Assembly (NCBI RefSeq): GCF_048569485.1
Contig: NC_134356.1
Location: forward strand, 471,520,393-471,584,392
DNA: 64,000 nt
Source of the DNA: Anomaloglossus baeobatrachus
Taxonomy: Eukaryota; Chordata; Amphibia; Anura; Aromobatidae
Direction of reading: 5' to 3'
Below the pieces are notes generated by a model that saw only the letters and a program-made list of their open reading frames with translations, had not been told where the DNA came from and searched no databases. The position numbers were made by a program, and so were the translations under genes. Positions 34,029 to 46,520 of this stretch are shown here, one piece after another; within the stretch, counting starts at the first letter, position 1, and every line of letters begins with the position of its first letter.

Positions 34029-34461
34029 GGGCTAGGACATACGGCGAGTAAATCAGCCCAAGTGGAATGTGATAAAACAATCGCATTCCACTCGGAGCCA
34101 TGTTACTCTATGGGGCCATTCCCATCTGCGATTATTTTCTCAGCCCTAATCGGACTGAGAAAAGAGTCACAGCATGCAACAAGTGGAATCCGATCCATAT
34201 TCACTCGCACCCATACAAGTCTATGGGCGCGAGTGAAACATTGCACTGCACGTGGATGACACCGGAGTGGAGTGCGATAATTGCATCAGCTGGCAATGGA
34301 GGAGATGGGGAGATTAGTCCCTCTTTCTCCTCCGCAGCTGTGATCCGATTGTAGGATCAGATCACAGTGGAATGACACTTGGCTCACGCTCGCAGCACAG
34401 CGGGAGTCGGTGGTCATTAGCATATCGTATCTGATGCTCTTACGTTCATGTGGCCCCAGCC
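34029..34461. mobile_element. MITE-like element in adal intron 5
   Basis: The outer parts are complementary in style (GGGCTAGGACAT against GGCTGGGGCCACAT), and the interior repeats GCGAGTGAA/TTCACTCGC and GGAATGTGAT/ATCGCATTCC pairs. It is flanked by TTA and TAA, so a direct duplication is not shown. It fills most of the 807-bp intron and ends 42 bp before exon 6. Confidence 0.5.
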
Positions 34462-34503
34462 TAAATCATCCTATTTTTCTGAAATTCTTTTTTTTCTTTT
34501 CAG

Positions 34504-34630
34504 ATTCTTACTAGCAATTGACAGAAGAGGTGGTCCAACAGTTGCAAAAGAAACTGTAAAGTTGGCAGAAGAATTTTTCCACTCTACCAATGACCTTGTT
34601 CTAGGCCTGGACCTCAGCGGCGACCCGACT
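34504..34630 (+). CDS. adal: adal exon 6
   Basis: The first base completes Arg, then 42 codons: FLLAIDRRGGPTVAKETVKL, AEEFFHSTNDLVLGLDLSGD, PT. Human ADAL has YLIAVDRRGGPLVAKETVKL and LGLDLSGDPT. The DRRGG loop and the LDLSGDP strand line the active site in the ADA fold. The acceptor is preceded by a long T-rich tract; the donor is GTGAGT. It ends in phase 0. The following intron is about 20 kb. Confidence 0.96.
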
Positions 34631-34728
34631 GTGAGTTTCCTCCATTTGCTGACATTTCATATACCTCATGACTAATGTTGCCAACCAGTTTTACAGATTG
34701 TATTTATCTATACTTTGTTCTTCACTAA

Positions 34729-36142
34729 GGCCCTATGCGCACTGGAAAACGGAATTTTCTTAAGAAAATTCCGCAGGGTCTGAAAGATTACCGCACCCGC
34801 GGTAAAAAAAAAACGCGGCAAACCGCACCCGAAAACCGCATGCGGTTTGCTGCGGTTTTACCGTGGTATTGTTCGCGGTATTGCCGCGGTTTTGCCACAT
34901 GCGGGTTGGTACATGTGCTTCACTGCATTCAATGCAATAAATCACATTGAAAAAAAAAAGAAGTAATTTGCTTCTGAGATAGATAGCAGACAGATAAATA
35001 GACAGATAGAAGAATAGATCTAGGGATAGATAGAGGGATAGATAGTCCCTGTGAGCACACGCTGCATTTCTCCTGAGCAGTAGTGTGTTCACATTACCGG
35101 CCGTGGGAAATGCCCTGTGGTTAGCTCTCTGCTATCTCGTTGCGAGGCTGCATTCAGCAGTGTCAGTCGCGGCTGGATGCAAGCATCGCAGGACGTGGAT
35201 TACGTCGGAGCTGTGTGTTTTGGGGGGGTTAATAAAATGGTGAACCAGGGGCTTTTTTGTGTTTTATTTAAAATAAATGATTTTTCGGTGTGTGTGTGTT
35301 TTTTCACTTTTCTTACGGGTTGAGCATGTCAGCTGTCTCATAGACGCTGCCATGATCAAGCCTGGACTTAGTGGGGGCGATCCGCCGCCATTAACTCCTT
35401 ATATTACCCTGATTTGCCACCGCATCACGACATCTGGAAGAGCCAGAGACACTCCGTTACTGCCGCATAATGGATGCGACAGTCCCGGGGCAGCTGCGGG
35501 CTGATATTTTCGGCTGCGGGAGGGGGGGGGCAATAACCCTGTCCCTCGCCCTCCCCAGCCTGAGAATACCGGGCCGCCGCTGTGTGCTTACCTCGGCTGG
35601 ACGGTAAAAATACAGCGGAGCCCACGTGTTTTTTTTTTTTCTGTATGTCCGTTTGCTTTCTATGTGTATTCTATATGTCTGTGTGTGAGTGTGAGTGTGT
35701 CTGTGTTCTATGTCTGTGATGTGTGTGTTTACTCTCTGCTCCGCTTCCTCTTCCTGTCATAATGACATCACTTCCCTGCAAACCGCAGGCAGCGATGAAC
35801 ATTACCGCAGGTAAACCGCGAAATGCCGGAGGGAATAACGCAGGAAAACCCAATGAACCGCACAGAATTTGCTGCCTGCGTTATTCCCTGCGGGATTTCA
35901 CGATTGCATTACAGTCAATGGAGTGAAATCCAGCAGTGACTTGCGGAAAAGAAGTGACATGCAATTGTTTTTGCTGTGGGAATCCCACAGCAAAACATGC
36001 AGCTGTCAAAATCCGCATAGTGCGCACAGCATTTTTTTTCCCATAGGTTTTGCTGGTGATTCACTGCAGAGATGTTATGAACATAACATGCAGCAAAACC
36101 GCAGGAAATCCGTGGCAAAAGCTGGCAAGTGCGCACAGGGCC
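34729..36142. mobile_element. Large MITE (1.4 kb) with TAA duplication
   Basis: Ends GGCCCTATGCGCAC and, inverted, GGCCCTGTGCGCAC, with TAA at 34726-34728 and 36143-36145. The outer parts are rich in CCGCGG and GCGGTTTT with complementary partners. The interior has a GATA-type microsatellite near 34980-35045 and GT repeats near 35680. No transposase seen. Confidence 0.8.
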
Positions 36143-36145
36143 TAA

Positions 36146-37109
36146 AGTTGTGGTTTTTTTTTTTTCTTTTTGTTTTTTTTTTACTATTTCTATTTATGTA
36201 TCTAATGTAATTTATTAAACATTTTTCTTTATATGTACGGTATGTTCACATGTAGCATTTGTGCTGTGTTTTTTTCCACATTAAATTAGTGGCGTATTGG
36301 CAAGAAATACACAGCGTACTTTTCACTTGAGTGCCAATGTCTCAGGAGCTTTCATGTAGCGACATTAGTAGACACGTGTTTTCATGTAGTGACGTTGGTA
36401 GAGACAGGCTGGTTATTAAAGGGATCTCCAGGAGGAATATAGACAAAAATAACTAAAGGAAATGTAATTTTAAATAAATTCCCTAATACATTTAATTACT
36501 AAATCACAATCCATTTGTCTAGTAAAGTAATAACTAGACCAATTAATTCCACTGTTTTGTTACACTGGCAGAAATCTCTTCAAAAATGTTCATATAACAT
36601 GTGCCAATGATCATGTACAGTAGAAACTCCATCCCTTCCCTGCATGTTTCTGGAGACATACTCCCAGTGGGTATTTTGATCTAATACTGGAGGTAAGAAG
36701 AGGCTGCTCATACTGCTTTCCAGCTATTCTATTTGACCTAATAGTGGAGATAATAGGGGTGTTGAAATAAGAAGAGGCTGCTCATACTGCTGTCAACCCT
36801 GTTTACCTGATCTACACCTTGAGATATCAGGTGATGAGGAAAGAAGAGACTTAACACTGCTGTCCACCCTGTCTATTTGATCTAATGCTAGAGATACCAG
36901 AGGTGCTCATGTAAGAAGAGGCTGCTCACACTTCTAAGTATTTAGGAATTTATTTAAAATGACATTTCCTTTTAGTTAATTTTTTTTTTAAATTCCCACA
37001 GAACTTCTTTAAGGGGTATCTTAAGGGTGTGCTATAAAACATTTAATGAGACGAGGACCTGTGTCAGCTTTACATAATAAAGACATTTTCAGCTTCTTTA
37101 TGTAAACCG
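36146..37109. other. Intron 6 sequence, weak internal repeat only
   Basis: Near 36660-36930 a phrase similar to AAGAAGAGGCTGCTCATACT recurs three times about 60-150 bp apart, in decayed form. Otherwise nothing recognised. Confidence 0.45.
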
Positions 37110-37512
37110 TCTGGCCTTATTCTTACGTCTCTTTTTTTACGATTGAGGAAAACTGACCAAGTTTGATCAGTGAGTTTTCGTTAGACTCTAGTCCGATTGT
37201 CATCAGTTTTTCTTGCATATGAAAAAGGAAAAAAAATCTGTTTCATATGCAACAGTACTTGAAAATAAGACCACACAGATGCCATCTGAGTGCTGTCCAC
37301 ATTTTTTTCATGCACCATAGACTTACATTGCCGATTTTTAATCCGACACCCAAATCAAAGTTGGACATGTCTCTGTGATTTTGCATGGACCACTCGGTCT
37401 TCAGAAAATCCCTGACATAAGAATGACCCCATTCACTATATAGGTACAACTGTTATCTGTGAAAAATACGCATAGCACTCGCAAACGAAAAACGGACATC
37501 TGAATGAGGCCT
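37110..37512. mobile_element. MITE-like element, weak ends
   Basis: Runs from GGCCTTATTCTTACGTC to GGACATCTGAATGAGGCC, ends that are partly complementary, with repeated ATCAGT/ACTGAT and CATATGAAA/TTTCATATG pairs inside. It is followed by TTA. The left flank is not a clear duplicate. Confidence 0.5.
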
Positions 37513-38243
37513 TAATGTTTCTTTTTTCTAGCAGCAGGTGAAAAATTGTACAAACTTGTGACAGATCCAGCACAGAGTCATGTTCTCTGTTGTGGTTTTA
37601 ACCTGAACATAAAGAGCTTTTATGAGAATACATTTTTTGGTTTGAGATGTTTATACCATTAGATAGATAGCAGCCCATGTACCATTGGTGTACTTTCTTG
37701 CAGAACACAGACATAATGTGCCCCTGAGCTCTTATCCTTGAGGAGGCCCCTGATTGTTGCCTAGTGTCATAGAAGAGCTCTATGACAAAAGTGGCCTTAT
37801 CTCATATGTACCATCTGTTCCTAGAATACAGGGAGAGCAAGACAGTGTACAGTAAACACTCATCGGAGCTATCTTGCATCAGAGAATGTGCCGAAAACAC
37901 AAGCTGTGCTACCAGGATTGTCTGAAGGCACATATGTGTCAAATCATTTCTATGATCCTTTACATGTGTGGATAAAAAACAAAAAAAACAAAGCAGAAAA
38001 AGATTAGAAGTCTAATGTCCAGCCCTTGTAATAAAAGTAGATTCTTCTATATTCAAGAATTAAAAATACAGCTTCATGTTTCCAGACATATGTATGTGTA
38101 ATGCCAATGCATTTCATACTAATACATGTTGCTGTTTAACCATTTTAAGGGAACCCGACATCTGATACATGCAGCTTATGATCCATATGTTATCCACCAA
38201 CTATGCTGGGCTCTGAAAAATTCTAGGTTTTCAGATATAAACA
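37513..38243. other. Intron 6 sequence, nothing recognised
   Basis: No boundaries or coding signal seen. Confidence 0.4.
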
Positions 38244-38245
38244 TA

Positions 38246-39026
38246 CCGTATTTTTCGTTTTCTAAGACGCACCCCAAATTTAGAGCAGGAAAATAAGAAA
38301 AAATAATTTTAAATGTTAAAATGAGGGTCCGTCTTATAATCCTAGTGCATCTTAATTGTAATGCTCACCAGGGGGAGGGGCGGTGGTGGAGCCGCTCAGG
38401 AAGGTCATAGGAGGCAGGGTCAGCGATGCTGGAGGGTCAAAGGAGGGGATGCTACGGCTCAGGAGGGTCGGCGATACTGTGGGCTTGGGGGTGTCATAGC
38501 GGTGGCGTGCACCATTGATCTGCCGGCGGGTTTGCAGGGGTGTCGCAGCAGTGGTGGGCGCCATTGATCTGCTGTAAGGATGCCTTGGAGCAACTCAGGA
38601 GGGTCACAGGACGGGGTGTCTCGGCGGTAGGTGCCATTGATCTGGCTACGGGCTCCATTAAATAGCCTGTAGTTAACGAGATGGACTTCAAGAAAATGGC
38701 CGCTGTGGTGGTACGTGCACAGATAGGACTCCATTCTATTGAAGTCCATCTGCGCACGCGACACCACCGCGGCCATTTTCTTGAAGTCCATCGCGTCAAC
38801 TGTGGGCGAATCAATGGAACCCGCAGCCAGATCAATACACCCGACACTGAGCTATCCCATCCTGTGACCTTCCTGAGCCGCTCCACTGCTTCTTCGAGCC
38901 CTCCTATGACCCTACTCAACCACGGCCGCCACATGGTAAACTATATCCGGATTGTTAGACGCACCTGCATTTTACCCCCAGTTTTGAGGGAATAAAAGTG
39001 CATCTTTTATAATCTGGAAAATATGG
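38246..39026. mobile_element. TA-flanked non-autonomous transposon (781 bp)
   Basis: Ends CCGTATTTTTCGTTTTC and, inverted, CCATATTTTCCAGATTA, each leading into an (A)AGA.GCAC motif, with TA at 38244-38245 and 39027-39028. The TA duplication suggests the Tc1/mariner superfamily. A strong hairpin occupies 38672-38803 (GATGGACTTCAAGAAAATGG and its complement). The interior is GC-rich with chance open frames. Confidence 0.75.
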
Positions 39027-39028
39027 TA

Positions 39029-39711
39029 CTTTAAAAGCCAACATGGTCCAAGGTACACATTTGACCAGATGAAAAGATGGGTCCCGGGTTCACATATATC
39101 TCATGCAGGGAGACCTTTGGGAGCGGAAGGGAAGAATCCACACAGGACCTGTCTTTTTGACTAGTCACCTGTGTGGCTTGATCCTCAGCAGCTTGTAAAA
39201 TCAAACAAACATGGCTAAAAATCATACAGCCGATGTCCAATACAAGATGCCTGTGGATTGGGTAGCATATATCCGCTGTAAGGTTCTTTTTTAAATACCA
39301 CTTCCACGCTCTGAAAGTGCCATTTAAGTGGCACAATCCCAGTGGAGCATCTATTCCAGGACCCATTGCAATCAGGGTGCCAATGGGTTGCTTTGACAGC
39401 TGGTGGCCTTCTAAAGTCCCTTGTCACCACCACCACTGTGCTCCTGTGAAGCCACGCCGTAGGGTTTTATAGGTGATCGTTATTTGTATTATATACTGTA
39501 ATGCTGAAGTACTGCAGTATATAGAATATGTGACCAAACTGTTTCAGGTTCAAGTCCCTATAGGGTAGTAAAAAAGAAATTGTAAAGGATTAATAGAAAA
39601 TTGTAAAGAAATTAAAGAGATTGTCCCAGATTAAACAAATCATGACCTATCTGCATGATTGGCAAACAATGCAAGACTGATAGGAGTTTAGCTCCCTGGC
39701 ATCCCCATGGG
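39029..39711. other. Intron 6 sequence, nothing recognised
   Basis: No element ends or exon-like sequence found. Confidence 0.4.
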
Positions 39712-39714
39712 TTA

Positions 39715-40321
39715 AGGCCATGTCTCACTAAGCGACATCGCTAGCGACATCGCTGCTGAGTTATGGTTTTTGTGACGCCACAGAGATCTTGCCAGCGATG
39801 TCGCTGTGTGTGACATCCAACAGTGACCTGGCCCCTGCTGTGAGGTCGCCGGTCGTTGCTGAATGTCTTGGACCATTTTTTGCTCGTTGCTCTCCCGCTG
39901 TGAAGCACACATCGCTATGTTTGACAGCGAGAGAGCAGCGATCTGAATGTGCAGGGAGCCGGCTTCTGCGGACGATGGTAACCAAGGTACACATTGGGTA
40001 ACCAAGCAAAGGCTTTGCTTGGTTACCCGATATTTACCTTGGTTACCAGCGTCCGCAGCTTCTAGAAGCCGGCTCTCTGCACACGTAGCCAAGGTACAGA
40101 TCGGGTAACTATAAGCAAAGCGCTTTGCATAGTAACCCGATGTGTACTATGGTTACCAAGCACAGCGTCGTTACATGGGTTGCTGGTGGCTGATCTCTGA
40201 TCGCTGTGGATATCTGCCTGTTTGACAGCTCACCAGCGACCATGTAGCGACGCTCCAGGGATCCATGCCAGGTCAGATCGCCGGTGGGATCGCTGGAGCG
40301 TCGCTAAGTGTGACGGTACCT
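39715..40321. mobile_element. Harbinger-type MITE with TTA duplication (607 bp)
   Basis: Ends AGGCCATGTCTCACTAAGCG and, inverted, AGGTACCGTCACACTTAGCG, with TTA at 39712-39714 and 40322-40324. The interior shares CTTGGTTACC, TTTACCTTGG and palindromic GCAAAGC blocks with the 12438 and 46520 copies. Confidence 0.85.
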
Positions 40322-40324
40322 TTA

Positions 40325-40676
40325 GCCAAAATCTGCTCTGGTAGCAGAAGAGGTGAATGCAATGTAAATTGTTTAGTAGCTGCTGCTGATTACTGCCCCT
40401 TATCTCTGATTCAAGTGAATAGGAAATTAAAAACATCCACTTGTTTCCATAGATTTCAGCAGAGCTTTGGGGGTGCTGGGGAGCAATACGTCACCAATTG
40501 TTTAACCTAGACAATAACTTGAAAAAAAAAAAAAGCACATTCGTATCACCACATCTAGAAAAGTCTCATCTGTCAAGACATAAGGATATTCAATCAATAA
40601 GGTAAATCAAAAAGCTACATACCATAAATATATAAATAAATAAATAAAAATGCCAAAACTGCCTTTTTTTTTTTCT
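40325..40676. other. Intron 6 sequence before the DIRS element
   Basis: Short A- and T-rich runs only. Confidence 0.4.
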
Positions 40677-41336
40677 TTATTGTTCTTTTGGGAGACCCAG
40701 ACCATGGGTGTTTAGCTTCTGCCTCCGGAGGACACACAAAGTACTACACTTAAAAGTGTAGCTCCTCCCTCTGAACTTATACACCCCCTGGTAGCCAGTC
40801 CTAGCCAGTTTATTGCTTTGTGTCAGGAGGCATACATCCACACATGCATTCTCATCTGATTTGTTTGACTTTTGGAAAAAGTTTGAAGAAAAGCGGGTCC
40901 ATGTCTGAACTCCCGGCATGTCCCTTCTCACCCCACTGTGTCGGCGGTGTTGTTAAGGTTGATTTACAAGGCTGCAGCCTTACATGCCGCGCTCCTTCAC
41001 CATCCCTTCTGGGCTCTGGCTTGAAGTGGGAGCCAGCACGGTCTCCATGCCTGGCAGGAGTCCGGTCTCCATCCACAGCCCCTTGAGGATTCTGTTGGAC
41101 CGGAGCACTCATCCCCAGGGACATGGCCCTGCGTCTCAGCAGCTAAGTATCTGAGACGGTTATGTTGGGGGTCCCGGTTCTTTATTGTAAGGGGAGAGTA
41201 TGCTGTATGTGATTGTTTTAACTTTCCCGGCGGGTTCTCTAGCTTTTGCCTGAGAACCGCGCCGATGGTGCCTGCTTGTCGGCCTCGCCGCTTAAATTTA
41301 GGCCCTGGCTTCGCCGGAGGCCTAGTTTCATTTTCC

Positions 41337-42422
41337 AAGCAAGCAGGCCTGCGGAGACACCATCACATGTTTCTCAACGCTGGCAGGAAACTAGCCAGGT
41401 CTTTCACCGGGAAGGAACAACCACGGGAAGGGCAGTCTCCAGTCAAGGAGACCACCTATGCCAAACATGGTATCCATCCACAGACAGCCGTTTCGGGGTA
41501 TTTGCCCCTCATCAGTGTGGAGTAGGAATCTGGCTAGTGGGACATTGCCTAGTAAAAGACTATGTGAGCAAGGATGGTTGACCTTAGGGAGATCAACATC
41601 CACCACTGCGGAGACACCATCACGTGTTTCTCATTGCAGTGATTCTAGAGCAATGCCCCCTGGGAAATATTCAAAGCAAGAAGTCCTGCGGAGACACCAT
41701 CACATGTTTCTCAACGCTGGCAGGAAACTAGCCAGGTCTTTCACCGGGAAGGAACAACCACGGGAAGGGCAGTCTCCAGTCAAGGAGACCACCTATGCCA
41801 AACATGGTATCCATCCACAGACAGCCGTTTTGGGGTATTTGCCCCTCATCAGTGTGGAGTAGGAATCTGGCTAGTGGGACATTGCCTAGTAAAAGACTAT
41901 GTGAGCAAGGATGGTTGACCTTAGGGAGATCAACATCCACCACTGCGGAGACACCATCACGTGTTTCTCATTGCAGTGATTCTAGAGCAATGCCCCCTGG
42001 GAAATATTCAAAGCAAGAAGGCCTGCGGAGACACCATCACATGTTTCTCAACGCTGGCAGGAAACTAGCCAGGTCTTTCACCGGGAAGGAACAACCACGG
42101 GAAGGGCAGTCTCCAGTCAAGGAGACCACCTATGCCAAACATGGTATCCATCCGAAACGGCTGTCTGTGGATGGATACCATGTTTGGCATAGGTGGTCTC
42201 CTTGACTGGAGACTGCCCTTCCCGTGGTTGTTCCTTCCCGGTGAAAGACCTGGCTAGTTTCCTGCCAGCGTTGAGAAACATGTGATGGTGTCTCCGCAGG
42301 CCTTCTTGCTTTGAATATTTCCCAGGGGGCATTGCTCTAGAATCACTGCGTTGAGAAACACGTGATGGTGTCTCCGCAGTGGTGGATATTGATCTCCCTA
42401 AGGTCAACCATCCATTCTCACA
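41337..42422. mobile_element. Insertion of a tandem-plus-inverted 337-bp repeat in the DIRS element
   Basis: Flanked by the 14-bp direct repeat TAGTTTCATTTTCC (41323-41336 and 42423-42436). Inside, a 337-bp unit containing GCGGAGACACCATCAC, CAGCCGTTT and GCCCCTCATCAGTGTGG occurs twice in tandem, starts a third time near 42013, then turns back at about 42152 into an inverted partial copy ending near 42420. No coding sequence recognised. Confidence 0.8.
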
Positions 42423-42795
42423 TAGTTTCATTTTCCTGCCCTCGCATGTCACTCATGCAGAGGGACAGGTTCGGCTCCTCCCGGCGGCCGTTCTACACAG
42501 GGGAGGGACACTCCCCACTGCTGGGGCGTCCCTCCTTTCCTGCAGGTCTCTATAGCCCTCCAGTTCCCGCTCTTTTATAGGAACGCCCTCTTCTCAGGCA
42601 GAGTTCACTCTGCTCTGGGACATCCTGCATTCTGCATCTCTGCTGAGGTGCTGCGACTGGGGGACCGGGCTTCGGGATCTGGAGGGCACACAACACCGCG
42701 CTCAGCGGTCTGGTAAGCCACAGCCGGTCTCCGGTTGTGGACCTCTGTATATTCTCCCTGGGGTTCATTCTCTGCAAAGCCCCCACTCCAGCAGC

Positions 42796-43813
42796 ATGTC
42801 TCACACAAGGAGCAAGGCTCCAAAGCTTTATTCTGCATGCACTGCATGTAAGCTCCTGCTGCCTGAGCCGAGTACCTATCCACATTGTGATGTCTGCTCT
42901 AACTTGGCGGTGCCACAGCCTGGAGTCTCACCCCCAGTGGTCTCTCAGGCTGCTGCTGCACCTGTGATTGAACCCCCGGCCTGGGTAGAGTCCTTTTCTA
43001 GGTCCATATCCCAGTCATTTGCTGAGTCCATGGGGCTTTTGTCCAGGACTTTGATGAATATGCATCAGCCCCCCTCACAGGGTGCCTCTAATACTTTTGA
43101 CAGAGGACTCCTATCCTCTGACCTCCGTCCATCGGAGCTCACGGAGGATTCATCATCTGATCCCAGACCCCGTCCTTCTAAGAGAAGGCGCAGGGTTTCC
43201 TCCCCCTCCCCATCCCACGGCTCTGTCTCAAGAGCTGACTCTCAAGATGAGGAGGATGCCCTCACTGGGGGCTCGGAGGCTATGTATCCCATCGATTTCT
43301 CTGAGGGTGACTCAGATCTTAGTGATTTGATTGCTTCTATTAATTCTGTGCTGGATCTCAATCCGCCAGTGTCAGAGGAGCAACTCTCTTTGGCAGAAAA
43401 ACATCAGTTTACCTCGCCTAAGAGAGTGAAGAGTGTGTTCTTTAACCACTCCAGTTTTCAGACCGCTGTAACCAAACCCAGGGCCTGCCCTGACAAACGC
43501 TTTCCAAAGCGTGGTTCTGATGACCGGTTTCCATTTCCACCTGAGGTGGTCAAGGAGTGGTCTCACTCCCCAAAGGTAGACCCTCCGGTGTCTAGGCTAT
43601 CAGCCCGCACCGTTGTGTCGGTGGCTGACGGCACCTCACTTATGGATTCCACTGACCGTCAAATTGACCTTCTGGCCAAATCTGTGTATGAAGCTGCGGG
43701 GGGCGCGTCTTCCCCGACTTTTGCAGCAGTGTGGGCTCTCAAAGCCATCTCTGCTTCTCTAGAGGAGATGCATTCCCTCACCAAGGAATCTATGCCTGAG
43801 ATGGTTACCTTAA
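42796..43813 (+). pseudogene. DIRS gag-like region
   Basis: Open frame starting MSHTRSKAPKLYSACTACK, rich in Ser and Pro, with paired Cys near the start (CTACK and HCDVC) and a basic stretch PSKRRRR about 130 residues in. This composition and its position before the reverse transcriptase fit the gag-like ORF1 of DIRS elements. Element sequence stops at the TTAA-flanked insertion at 43814. Fossil; assignment rests on position and composition. Confidence 0.65.
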
Positions 43814-44277
43814 AGGAGTTATCCGACATACACTCCAAAAAAAATTGTAAGCTAATCTGTGCTGTATTGTCATATAAATCACCCCTACATTGTTATTTTT
43901 AGTTTTCTAACTTTTGTTCCTCTTGAATTCACCCTTTATTCTCTGCAGCACCTTGTTTACATTCAGCTCCAACAAACATGACAATTTCCTGTATTCTTGG
44001 TTGCCAAACCTCAGTCAGAGCTGACGCCACCCAGCCTCAGTGTCCAGCCCCACCCCCTGCCCGGCCTCAGTGTCCAGAAACGCCTCCTGCCCTCCCTCTG
44101 CACATTCAATGGCTGTCAGTATTCTGCCCAGCACCTGACCTCTCAGCATGTGACAGAGCAGAGATCCAGCTTCTCTCATCTGTGACACAGCAATCAGCTC
44201 ACATCCCATCCACAATGGTTACAGAAAGAGTTGTTACATGTTCCTCACCCCTTATAGATAAATGAATACTGTGTAAG

Positions 44278-44760
44278 GCCCCTTTCACACGTCAGTGATT
44301 CTGGGACGTTTGTGCTTTTTTTTTTAAACGTACCAGAATCACTGACATACGCAGACCCATTATAATGAATGGGTCTGCTCACACGTCAGTGATTTTTCAC
44401 TGCACGTGTCTCCGTGCGGCGTACCCGCGTGTGCGTGATTGCCGCACGGAGACATGTCCTTTTTTTTCTGGCATCACTGATGTTCCACGGACCACACAGT
44501 GGTGTGGTCCGTGAAACACGTGCCAGAAAAAAACGTGCTTTTAAAATAAAAAAACATTTTAACTCACCCGGCGTCCAGCGATGTCCTCTGCAGCCCGTTC
44601 TCCCTGCTGCTTCTGAGCCGGCTCATTATTGTCGCGCATATTCATGATGCGCGACACAGCCGACCCGGAAGCAGCTACTGTGTGGCATCCGTTCCGTTCT
44701 GTATATGGTCCGTGTGTCATCTGCGTACCTTCCTATTTTTTTCATACTGCAAAAAAACGG
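44278..44760. mobile_element. MITE, one end only
   Basis: Begins after TAA with GGCCCCTTTCACACGTCAGTG and follows the interior of the 25469 copy (CAGAATCACTGACATACGCA; TCCGTGCGGCGTAC; GTGAAACACGTGCCAG). It runs into a GATA-type microsatellite at about 44768-44860; no right end was found. Confidence 0.7.
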
Positions 44761-44979
44761 AAGCGGCTAGATAGAGGGATAGATAGAGACAGATAGCTAG
44801 AGGGATAAATAGAGGGATGGATGAATGAATCAAGGGATAGATAGAGGGATAGATAATAGATGAGAAAGACCAATATAATGTCCTACCCCCCCCCCCCCCC
44901 CCTGCATAGTCTAAGCTGGCACCCTTTAGTGCCTTTCATGTGGCACTAAAGGGTGCTTAGCCTTGTATTTAGCCAATAA

Positions 44980-45640
44980 ATAAATAAATAATTAAAAAAA
45001 AAACGACGTGAGGTCCCCCCTATCTTTTGTAGCCAGCTAGGGTAAAGCAGACGGCTGCAGCCTGCAGACCACAGCTGGCAGCTTCACCTTGGCTGGTAAT
45101 CCAAAACAGAGGGCACCCCACGCTATTTAAAATTAAATAAATAATTTAAAACAAAAAACGTGGGGTCCCCCCCAAATTGCATCACCAGCCAAGGTAAAGC
45201 GGACAGCTGTGGTCTGGTATTCTCAGACTAGGGAGGTCCACCGTTATTGGACACTCCCCAGCCTAAAAATAGCAGGCTACAGCTGCCCCAGAAGTGGCGC
45301 ATCCATTAGATGCGCCAATCCTGGTGCTTCGCCCCAGCTCATCCCGCGCCCTGGTGCGTTGGCAAACGGGGTAATATATGGGGTTGATGCCAGATGTGTA
45401 ATGTCACCTGGCATCAAGCCCTGGGGTTGGTGAGGTCAGGCGTCTATCAGATACCCGACATCACCAACCCAGTCAGTAAGAAATAAAAAATAGACAACAA
45501 AAAAAGTTTTATTTGAAAAAACACTCCCCACATTCCCTCTTTCAACAATTTATTGACAAGAACAATCCAATCCGGGTCAGGCGTAATCCAATAAGGGGGT
45601 CGCACGGCGATCCATACCATAGTCAATGAGACTCCCAGTC
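44980..45640. repeat. Dispersed repeat, second copy
   Basis: Shares GGACACTCCCCAGCCTA, GCGCATCCATTAGATGCGC and CCCAGCTCATCCC in the same order with 13760-13920. The ends are not clear. Confidence 0.7.
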
Positions 45641-46009
45641 AATGAAGAACAAAATGTTCCCCATTGGCTGGGAGAGCCGTGCAGTGACCTGAGCTAACAT
45701 CAATAGGTCAGCCCAGGTCACTGCAGGGGATGCCGAGCGCTGCCGTCAGGAGGTTAGATGTGATCATTACCTGCAGTAACGATCTCCTGCTCTCCTGACG
45801 TCAGCGCTGTCACTGACTTCTATGCCCGCCGCGTTCTACGCAGTATCGCGATAGCCCGTGACGTCACTGCTAGTGACAGTCTCGGGCCGCCCGCGAGACG
45901 GGCAGAGAAGGCAGTGACCGCGGTGACGTCAGGAGGCAGGAGATCGTCACAGCAGGTAATTCTCATCTAATCTAACCTGCAGCTACATGTGCAGAGAGCA
46001 GGGAGCCGC

Positions 46010-46520
46010 GCACACTGAGCGCTGGCTCCCTGCTCTCCTAGCTACAGTACACATCGGGTTAATTAACCCGATGTGTACTGCAGTTACATGTCACAGTGCA
46101 GAGAGCAGGGAGCCGCGCACACTGCTTAGCGCTGGCTCCCTGCTCTCCTAGCTACAGTACACATCAGGTTAATTAACCCGATGTGTACTGCAGCTACATG
46201 TCACAGTGCAGAGAGCAGGGAGCCGCGCACACTGCTTAGCGCTGGCTCCCTGCTCTCCTAGCTACAGTACACATCGGGTTAATTAACCCGATGTGTACTG
46301 CAGTTACATGTCATAGTGCAGAGAGCAGGGAGCCGCGCACACTGCTTAGTGCTGGCTCCCTGCTCTCCTAGCTACAGTACACATCAGGTTAATTAACCCG
46401 ATGTGTACTGCAGCTACATGTCACAGTGCAGAGAGCAGGGAGCCGCGCACACTGCTTAGCGCTGGCTCCTTGCTCTCCTAGCTACAGTACACATCGGGTT
46501 AATTACACGATGTGTACTGC
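46010..46520. repeat. 110-bp tandem array, five copies, each with a palindrome
   Basis: GCTACAGTACACATC occurs at 46041, 46151, 46261, 46371 and 46481, exactly 110 bp apart. Each unit carries a palindrome of up to 32 bp centred on GGTTAATTAACC and a GCGCACACTGCTTAGCGC segment. The same unit occurs once in the MITE at 12438, so the array seems to be an amplified MITE interior. Confidence 0.93.
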
